This document shows, piece by piece, positions 6,375 through 11,797 of a DNA stretch of 11,797 bases. The number at the start of each line of letters is the position of its first letter. Positions within the stretch are counted from its first letter, which is position 1. This DNA is from an uncultured bacterium (GTDB lineage Bacteria; Bacillota; Clostridia; Lachnospirales; Anaerotignaceae): the NCBI GenBank assembly GCA_905214825.1, contig CAJMNV010000058.1:1-11797 (forward strand), given 5' to 3'. The position numbers and the translations under genes are program-made. The notes below the pieces were generated by a model, which saw only the letters and a list, made by a program, of their open reading frames with translations, did not search any database and was not told the origin of the DNA.

Positions 6375-6404
6375 AAAGCTCTAATTGTACAACATTAGGG
6401 CTTT
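6375..6404 (+). other. Stem-loop in the pth leader
   Basis: AAAGCTCTAAT (6375-6385) pairs with ATTAGGGCTTT (6394-6404) over 11 bp with one wobble and an 8-nt loop. It begins about 20 nt after the predicted transcript start and ends 14 nt before the pth ribosome binding site. Only a TTT lies at its end, followed by G/T-rich sequence, so it is at best a weak attenuator and may instead stabilise the mRNA or bind a regulator. Confidence 0.6.
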
Positions 6405-6418
6405 GTGTTGTGTGCAAA

Positions 6419-6425
6419 AAAGGAG
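6419..6425 (+). promoter_or_regulatory. Ribosome binding site fixing the pth start
   Basis: AAAGGAG lies eight bases before the ATG at 6434. The in-frame GTG at 6296 precedes the promoter, and the ATG at 6368 has no ribosome binding site and falls before the leader hairpin. Confidence 0.85.
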
Positions 6426-6433
6426 TGAGCAAC

Positions 6434-7084
6434 ATGGGGTTGTTTGAACGGTTTAAAAATCAAGAAAAAGGACAAGAAATATTTGTTGTGGTGGGCTTGG
6501 GGAATCCTGGAAAACAATATGAACAAACAAAACATAATGTTGGGTTTTTGGTGATTGATAAATTAGCAGAAAAATATCAAATTCCAATGACAAAATTTCA
6601 ATATAAAGCATTTGTGGGCAGTGGTACGATAAAAAATAAAAAAGTGCTTTTGGTAAAACCACAAACATTTATGAATTTGAGTGGCGAAAGTGTGCGAGAG
6701 ATTGTCAATTTTTATAAAGTGCCACAAGAACGTTTTGTTGTGATTTATGATGATACTTCTTTGCCTATGGGACAAATTCGATTGCGTGAAAAAGGTAGTC
6801 ATGGCGGACATAATGGTATTCGCAATATCATACAGTTAATGGGGACAGATGTTTTTGGCAGAATCAAAGTGGGTATTGGTGAAAAGCCAAATGGTTGGGA
6901 TTTGGCAGATTATGTGCTGGCAAAATTTGAGCCGAATGATTTGCCTTTGATGGAAAATGGTATGGATAAAGCGACAGAAGCTGTGGAATGGATATTATCC
7001 AAAGGTATGCAAGATGCTATGAACCGCATGAACCAACGCCAAAAACTGCAAAGGTCAAAACAACAAAAAGAGGTGGAAGCATGA
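6434..7084 (+). CDS. pth: Peptidyl-tRNA hydrolase
   Basis: Cleaves the ester bond of peptidyl-tRNAs released by stalled ribosomes, recycling tRNA; cytosolic, essential in most bacteria. Family motifs are complete: VVGLGNPGKQYEQTKHNVGF at 19-38 with Asn24 and catalytic His34, KPQTFMNLSG at 75-84 with Asn81, YDD at 105-107, and GSHGGHNGIRNI at 121-132 with Asn127. At 216 residues it exceeds the usual 185-195, through a hydrophilic N-terminal extension of about 16 residues (MGLFERFKNQEKGQEI) and a Gln/Lys/Arg-rich tail from about 197. The start at 6434 is chosen for its AAAGGAG site; starting later would remove the extension but no better site exists. Its stop overlaps the mfd start by 4 bp (ATGA), so the two should be translationally coupled. 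This matches the pth(spoVC)-mfd order known in Bacillus and Clostridia. Confidence 0.96.
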   Translation: MGLFERFKNQEKGQEIFVVVGLGNPGKQYEQTKHNVGFLVIDKLAEKYQIPMTKFQYKAFVGSGTIKNKKVLLVKPQTFMNLSGESVREIVNFYKVPQERFVVIYDDTSLPMGQIRLREKGSHGGHNGIRNIIQLMGTDVFGRIKVGIGEKPNGWDLADYVLAKFEPNDLPLMENGMDKATEAVEWILSKGMQDAMNRMNQRQKLQRSKQQKEVEA

Positions 7085-10000
7085 AAAGCTTGACAGAGCC
7101 ACTTTTGGAATTGAAAAGCTATCAAATATTATTACAACAAATCAAAGAAAATCACACACCTGTGTTTGCAACAGGTGTCATTGATGTGCAAAAAAATCAT
7201 TTATTATATGGATTGCAATGTCATACAAAACGCCCATTGTTGCTATTGACATATAGCGAAATACGAGCAAAAGAAATTTGGGAGGATATGCAGTTTTTTA
7301 TCAAAGATTGTATGTATTATCCTGCAAAAGATATTTTGTTTTATAGTGCTGATGTGCATAGTATGGAGATGAATAGACAGCGTTTTTTGGTTTTGGAAAA
7401 ACTGCTTGCAGGGGAATGTAGCTGTATTGTGGCATCTATGGAGGCTTTGCTTGACAGGTACCCAAAAAAAGAGGTGTTTTCTTCTTTTTTATTGCATTTG
7501 CAAACAGGGCAAACATATGATTTGAAAACATTGGTGGAACAACTGGTATACATGGGATATGAAAGGGCAGAATTGGCAGAAAGTCATGGGCAGTTTGCCT
7601 TGCGTGGTGGTATATTGGACATATACCCTTTGACAGCAGATGATGCAGTGCGTATTGAATTTTGGGACGATGAAATTGATAGTATACGCAGTATGGATGC
7701 ACAAAGCCAACGTTCTGTGGATAAATTGAAACAAGTAACTGTGTTTCCTATGCGAGAATTGGTGTATGACAAAGATTGTGCATTGCAAGCAGCGGAATGT
7801 ATCCGAAAAGACTATGAAAAGGCAATGCAACAGATGATGCAATCTGATATAGAAAATGGCGTAGAACGTTTGAAAGAGCATATTGGCGAAAATATAGAAC
7901 GATTACAAACAGAATATACATTTCCATCTGTAGGCAGTTTTATTTCCTATTTTTATGATGATACAGTCAGTTTACTTTCTTATTTGCCAAAAGATACCAT
8001 ATTATGTTTTGATGAACCACAACGTTTGGCGGAGCATATGGATACATTGCAACAAGAGTATGAAGAAAGTATGAAAGGTCGTATTGCACAAGGATTTTTG
8101 CTACCAACACAAAGTCGTATTTTATTTGATTATGAAGATATTTTGATACAAGCAAAAGATTTTGCACAAGTGCTTTTGGCAGGTCTTTCGGCAAAAACAC
8201 CACATTTTACACCACAAGAACAGATGGATTTTGTTGTGAGAACAACACCATCTTTTCAAAAACGTGCGGATTTATTTTGTGAGGAATTGTCCAATTTGAA
8301 ATCACAAGGATACCGTGTTGTGATATTGGCAGGCACTGGAACAAAAGCACAACGTATGGCAACAGAATTGCAAAATATGGAGTTGCCAGCAGTATATGCG
8401 GAAAATTTGGAAAAAGAGATACAAAAAGGACAAATTTGTGTCACAAAAGGTGCATTGACAAAAGGTTTTCAATATGATTTGATACGTTTTGCAATATTTT
8501 CGGATAGTGAGATATTTGGGAAAACAAAAGAACAAAAACGTAAAAAAAGAAAGAATAATGGTGTTGCGATACAAAGTTTTTCTGATTTGCACATTGGGGA
8601 TTATGTGGTACATGACAATCATGGTATTGGTGTGTTTAGAGGTTTGGAAAAAATATCGGTAGAAGGTGTGCAAAAAGATTATATGAAAATATCATATCGA
8701 GATGGTGGCAGTTTGTTTGTGCCTGTCAGTCAAATGGATATGATACAAAAATATATTGGTGCAGGTGGTGCAGCTCCAAAATTAAACAAATTGGGTGGGC
8801 AAGATTGGGCAAAGGCAAAAGCAAAGGCAAGAAGTGCTGTCAAGATATTGGCAGAAGATTTGGTGGCACTTTATGCCAAAAGAGCAGCAGCAAAAGGCTT
8901 TGTATACAACAAAGATACCATTTGGCAAAAAGAATTTGAAGAAGCATTTCCATATGAAGAAACTGATGACCAACTGCGTGCCATTGCAGATGTGAAAAAA
9001 GATATGGAAAGTGAAACAGTGATGGATAGGCTAGTGTGTGGCGCTGTGGGATATGGCAAAACAGAAGCTGCCATTCGTGCGGCTTTCAAAGCAGCACAAG
9101 AGGGAAAACAAGTTGCTTATCTGGTTCCAACCACAATACTTGCACAACAACATTACAACACATTTGTGCAAAGAATGGCAGAGTATCCTGTGAAAATTGA
9201 ATTGCTTTCTCGTTTTCGGACACCCAAACAGCAAAAACAAAGCTTGCAAGCATTGGAAAAAGGTTTTTCGGATATTGTCATTGGGACACATCGAATATTG
9301 TCAAAAGATGTGAAATTCAAAGATTTGGGGCTTGTCATTGTGGACGAAGAACAACGTTTTGGTGTGGCACATAAAGAAAAATTGAAAGCATTGCGAGAAA
9401 ATGTAGATGTACTGACATTGACAGCAACACCCATTCCACGCACATTGCACATGAGCCTTGCGGGTATTCGTGATATGAGTTTGTTGGAAGAACCACCACA
9501 AGAACGCCGTCCGATACAAACTTACGTGATGGAAAATAATCAGGAATTTGTCAGAGAGGCAATACAAAGAGAATTGAGCCGTAATGGACAGGTGTTTTAT
9601 TTGTATAATCGTGTGGAAAGTATCGCAGAAGAGGCATTTCGTGTGCAAAAACTGGCACCGGAAGCCAATGTTTCATTTGCACATGGACAAATGTCTGAAA
9701 GAGAATTGGAAAATATCATGCAAGATTTTATTGCAGGTGATATTGATGTTTTGGTATGTACGACAATCATTGAAACGGGTATGGATATTTCAAATGTGAA
9801 TACCATTATCATACAAGAGGCTGACCGTATGGGGCTTTCCCAATTATATCAGTTGCGTGGACGTGTGGGCAGAAGTAGCCGAACCGCTTATGCGTATTTG
9901 ATGTACAAAAGAGATAAAATGCTCAAAGAAACTGCTGAAAAAAGATTGCAAACCATTCGGGAGTTTACAGAGTTTGGATCTGGTTTTAAAGTGGCAATGC

Positions 10001-10584
10001 GTGATTTGGAAATTCGTGGTGCAGGCAGTTTGCTGGGAGCAGAACAGCATGGGCATATGGAAACTGTGGGATATGATATGTACTGTCGTTTGTTGGAAGA
10101 AGAAGTGCAAAATATCAAAGGAGAACCTGTTGCAGAAACATTTGAGACCACTGTGGATTTGCAGGTGAATGCATATTTGCCCGATTTTTATATTCGCAAT
10201 CAAGCACAACGTATGGATTTGTATAAAAAAATTGCAACCATTCAAACATTGGAAGAATATTATGATATACAAGAGGAATTGGAAGACAGATATGGGGATT
10301 TGCCAAAAAGTGTACAAAATTTGTTGGAACTGGTTCTTTTGAAAGCAGAAGCACATGCTTTGGGCATTTGTGCCATACAACAAAAAGGTAGCAATATTGT
10401 TGTGGAATTTCGTTCTGATGCACCATTATACCCACAAAAGCTGACACAATGTATTATAAAAAACAAAGGACGATATTTGTTTACGGCAGGTGTATCGCCT
10501 TATGTGACAGTAAAAATGAAAAAAGATGAAATGCAAAAAGGCGTTTCTTATATTAAAAATTTGTTACAGGAATTGAAAGCATAG
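7081..10584 (+). CDS. mfd: Transcription-repair coupling factor Mfd
   Basis: ATP-driven DNA translocase that displaces RNA polymerase stalled at lesions and recruits UvrA to start nucleotide excision repair. Length 1167 residues, typical. Domains: a UvrB-like N-terminal module (about 1-340) with GQFALRGGILDIYP at 170-183; the RNA polymerase-interacting domain (about 498-590) from LHIGDYVVHDNHGIGVF; RecG-like translocase lobes with motif I GAVGYGKT at 654-661, DEEQ at 755-758, TLTATPIPRT near 779-788, and QLYQLRGRVGR at 921-931; and the C-terminal UvrA-binding/autoinhibitory domain (about 1021-1167). The Walker A Lys660 is present, but residue 655 is Ala (GCT) where Mfd and RecG normally have Asp (GDVGxGKT), a single-base difference. 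The start overlaps the pth stop by 4 bp, with AGAGGTGG just upstream. An in-frame ATG at 6988 lies inside pth without a ribosome binding site. Confidence 0.97.
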   Translation: MKSLTEPLLELKSYQILLQQIKENHTPVFATGVIDVQKNHLLYGLQCHTKRPLLLLTYSEIRAKEIWEDMQFFIKDCMYYPAKDILFYSADVHSMEMNRQRFLVLEKLLAGECSCIVASMEALLDRYPKKEVFSSFLLHLQTGQTYDLKTLVEQLVYMGYERAELAESHGQFALRGGILDIYPLTADDAVRIEFWDDEIDSIRSMDAQSQRSVDKLKQVTVFPMRELVYDKDCALQAAECIRKDYEKAMQQMMQSDIENGVERLKEHIGENIERLQTEYTFPSVGSFISYFYDDTVSLLSYLPKDTILCFDEPQRLAEHMDTLQQEYEESMKGRIAQGFLLPTQSRILFDYEDILIQAKDFAQVLLAGLSAKTPHFTPQEQMDFVVRTTPSFQKRADLFCEELSNLKSQGYRVVILAGTGTKAQRMATELQNMELPAVYAENLEKEIQKGQICVTKGALTKGFQYDLIRFAIFSDSEIFGKTKEQKRKKRKNNGVAIQSFSDLHIGDYVVHDNHGIGVFRGLEKISVEGVQKDYMKISYRDGGSLFVPVSQMDMIQKYIGAGGAAPKLNKLGGQDWAKAKAKARSAVKILAEDLVALYAKRAAAKGFVYNKDTIWQKEFEEAFPYEETDDQLRAIADVKKDMESETVMDRLVCGAVGYGKTEAAIRAAFKAAQEGKQVAYLVPTTILAQQHYNTFVQRMAEYPVKIELLSRFRTPKQQKQSLQALEKGFSDIVIGTHRILSKDVKFKDLGLVIVDEEQRFGVAHKEKLKALRENVDVLTLTATPIPRTLHMSLAGIRDMSLLEEPPQERRPIQTYVMENNQEFVREAIQRELSRNGQVFYLYNRVESIAEEAFRVQKLAPEANVSFAHGQMSERELENIMQDFIAGDIDVLVCTTIIETGMDISNVNTIIIQEADRMGLSQLYQLRGRVGRSSRTAYAYLMYKRDKMLKETAEKRLQTIREFTEFGSGFKVAMRDLEIRGAGSLLGAEQHGHMETVGYDMYCRLLEEEVQNIKGEPVAETFETTVDLQVNAYLPDFYIRNQAQRMDLYKKIATIQTLEEYYDIQEELEDRYGDLPKSVQNLLELVLLKAEAHALGICAIQQKGSNIVVEFRSDAPLYPQKLTQCIIKNKGRYLFTAGVSPYVTVKMKKDEMQKGVSYIKNLLQELKA

Positions 10585-10604
10585 TTTTTTTATCAAAAAA
10601 TGTG

Positions 10605-10610
10605 TATAAT
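10605..10610 (+). promoter_or_regulatory. Perfect -10 element upstream of the lipoprotein gene
   Basis: A consensus TATAAT lies 20 bases after the mfd stop, but no good -35 stands at 16-18 bases (the nearest TTGAAA, at 10573-10578, is 26 bases away). It may be a weak internal promoter for the lipoprotein gene. No terminator is visible between mfd and that gene, so read-through from pth-mfd is also likely. Confidence 0.4.
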
Positions 10611-10643
10611 AAAAAAGAATTGTAAAAGCAATACAAAACAGAG

Positions 10644-10664
10644 TGATATGCCAATAACATATCA
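10644..10664 (+). repeat. Inverted repeat before the lipoprotein gene
   Basis: TGATATG (10644-10650) and CATATCA (10658-10664) are perfect 7-bp arms around a 7-nt spacer, ending 20 bases before the ATG. It could be an operator or an RNA hairpin just upstream of an unusually weak ribosome binding region. Its AT-rich make-up leaves room for chance. Confidence 0.5.
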
Positions 10665-10684
10665 AAAGAAAGTTGTGATAAAAC

Positions 10685-11656
10685 ATGAAAAAAAGATATA
10701 AAATCATATTTTGTTTGCTTTTTGCTTTGGTTTTTGCGTTTTCTGGTTGTGGAAATTCTTTTTCTGATGAAGTCATTGCCAAGATAGATGGAAAAGAAGT
10801 GATGAAGTCAGAATATATGGTGTATTTATATACCACAACACAAAATTTTGTGTCTACTGCCGGAGATGATGTTTGGAATATAGATTTTGACGGTATGACA
10901 GGGGAAGAATTGGTGCAAGAACGTGCATTCACAACCATTCAAAGTGTTGTGGCAGCCAGTCAGTATGCAAAAGAAAATGATGTGGTATTATCAGAAGCAC
11001 AAAAACAAGAGGCATATCAAGCTGCAACGGATTTTTTGGAACAAACACCACAACAAGTTTTACAAAAAATGGGTGTCAATGAAAAGAAAATGCAAGCCTT
11101 GATGGAGGAGTCCTATTTATATTCTGTGGTGTATGAGACATTGGCAGAAGAATGTGAGGTTTCTGAACAAGATATGAAAAAATATCAAACAGAATATGCA
11201 GATACCATACGCAACGATTACACACAGATTAGATTGCAAAGCATTATGGTAGATGATGCACAAACTGCAGAAGAAGTTGCAAACAAAGCAAAAGCAGGCG
11301 AAGACTTTGAAACATTGTTTGCAGAATATGATGTGGACATTGAAGCAAAACAAAATAATAAAACAGGTGAAATGACATTATATCAAAATTATTTAAAAAT
11401 GACATTTGGTATTACAGAGGATTTGGAAAAAGGACAAATTACAAATGGTATCAAAACAGGAGATAAGTACTTTGTTTTGAAAGTGATGGATATTGTGTCA
11501 CCCACCGATGAAGAGGTCTATCAATTAGCAGAACAAATATATCGCAATCAGGTGCAGTCGGAATATGTGGATACCAGACTTTCTGAAATGATTGAAACAC
11601 AAGAAGTGGAAAAAATACCCGATGCTTGGAAAAATTTGTATAGTTTCCGTTCGTAA
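10685..11656 (+). CDS. Lipoprotein of the PrsA/SurA foldase family with degenerate parvulin-like domain
   Basis: Predicted extracytoplasmic, membrane-anchored folding factor of 323 residues. Residues 1-21 form a lipoprotein signal peptide (MKKRYK, then a hydrophobic stretch, then FSGC with Cys22 as lipid anchor; Phe at -3 is atypical for a lipobox). Residues about 28-175 resemble the SurA_N chaperone region (VIAKIDGKEVMKSEY, then acidic helices). Residues about 182-270 align by pattern with a parvulin prolyl isomerase domain (TAEEVANKAKAGEDFETLFAEY, LEKGQITNGIKTGDKYFVLKVMDI). However, the usual active-site His of the first strand is Ser186, the final YH pair is Tyr262-Phe263, and the GGDLG segment is absent, so isomerase activity is doubtful. 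The ribosome binding site is weak (AAGAAAG about 12 nt upstream). A prsA-like gene after mfd recurs in Clostridia. A strong terminator follows. I leave the symbol open because catalysis is uncertain. Confidence 0.82.
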   Translation: MKKRYKIIFCLLFALVFAFSGCGNSFSDEVIAKIDGKEVMKSEYMVYLYTTTQNFVSTAGDDVWNIDFDGMTGEELVQERAFTTIQSVVAASQYAKENDVVLSEAQKQEAYQAATDFLEQTPQQVLQKMGVNEKKMQALMEESYLYSVVYETLAEECEVSEQDMKKYQTEYADTIRNDYTQIRLQSIMVDDAQTAEEVANKAKAGEDFETLFAEYDVDIEAKQNNKTGEMTLYQNYLKMTFGITEDLEKGQITNGIKTGDKYFVLKVMDIVSPTDEEVYQLAEQIYRNQVQSEYVDTRLSEMIETQEVEKIPDAWKNLYSFRS

Positions 11657-11662
11657 ATATCA

Positions 11663-11712
11663 AAAAACCAAGAGAATGTATTTGCAAATATGTTCTTTTG
11701 GTTTTTATTTTT
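11663..11712 (+). terminator. Intrinsic terminator after the lipoprotein gene
   Basis: A long, nearly continuous stem pairs 11663-11683 with 11686-11706, with three G-T wobbles; the real loop is formed within TTTGCAAA. The base of the stem is A/T-rich and a T-rich tail runs to about 11712. It begins six bases after the stop codon and ends the pth-mfd-lipoprotein unit. Confidence 0.85.
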
Positions 11713-11717
11713 GTTGC

Positions 11718-11746
11718 TTGAAAAACAATGCAATATGGCGTATCAT
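11718..11746 (+). promoter_or_regulatory. Promoter of the gene at the window's end
   Basis: TTGAAA (11718-11723), a 17-base spacer and TATCAT (11741-11746), each five of six. The start site would be near 11753, about 30 nt before the next ATG, directly after the preceding terminator. Confidence 0.65.
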
Positions 11747-11781
11747 AAAAGAAAAAGCAAAATCGGAAAGGAGTTTCTGTT

Positions 11782-11797
11782 ATGGAAATCAAGAAAG
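11782..11797 (+). CDS. First codons of an unidentified gene (3' end outside window)
   Basis: An ATG at 11782 is preceded by AAAGGAG (11767-11773) with eight-base spacing and by a good promoter, so a gene very probably starts here. Only Met-Glu-Ile-Lys-Lys is visible, which is too little to name a product. Confidence 0.7.

Noticed and set aside
5218..6435. A 405-codon open frame on the minus strand
   Set aside because: It covers the entire lactate dehydrogenase gene in antisense. The translation is rich in Cys, Phe and His with no recognisable motif, typical of a shadow of an AT-rich coding strand.
6988..7080. Longer Mfd starting inside pth
   Set aside because: It has no ribosome binding site, and the ATG at 7081 forms the standard 4-bp stop-start overlap and begins with a typical Mfd N-terminus.

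Overview
The window is low-GC, AT-rich DNA from a Gram-positive bacterium, most likely an anaerobic member of the Clostridia (Lachnospiraceae-like). The evidence is the paired glgC-glgD genes, the Firmicutes order glmU-prs followed by pth-mfd, the strong AGGAGG-type ribosome binding sites, and a lipoprotein foldase-like gene after mfd. All genes lie on the plus strand. No mobile element, CRISPR array or RNA gene is visible, so this reads as core chromosome rather than an accessory island.

Layout. (1) 1-2092: the 3' part of glgC and all of glgD, translationally coupled and closed by a terminator, serving ADP-glucose supply for glycogen. (2) 2300-4756: glmU and prs, making UDP-GlcNAc and PRPP, closed by a very strong terminator. 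(3) 4757-5238: a 482-bp AT-rich gap with a near-consensus promoter, a candidate Rex-type redox operator overlapping its -10 end and start region, and a structured leader. (4) 5239-6219: a single-gene D-lactate dehydrogenase unit with its own terminator and codon use unlike its neighbours. (5) 6434-11656: pth (peptidyl-tRNA hydrolase), mfd (transcription-repair coupling factor) and a PrsA/SurA-like lipoprotein. pth has its own extended -10 promoter and a leader hairpin; pth and mfd overlap by 4 bp; a terminator follows the lipoprotein gene. (6) 11718-end: promoter, ribosome binding site and first codons of one more gene.

Most of this is housekeeping: precursor sugars, PRPP, translation quality control, DNA repair and export folding. 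The points most worth a second look are regulatory or are small departures within known families. They are the likely redox-controlled lactate dehydrogenase placed between prs and pth, the Asp-to-Ala change in the Mfd Walker A motif, the foldase whose parvulin-like domain lacks the usual active-site histidines, the perfect 14-bp tandem repeat in the prs leader, and the hairpin in the pth leader. I found no convincing undescribed multi-gene system.
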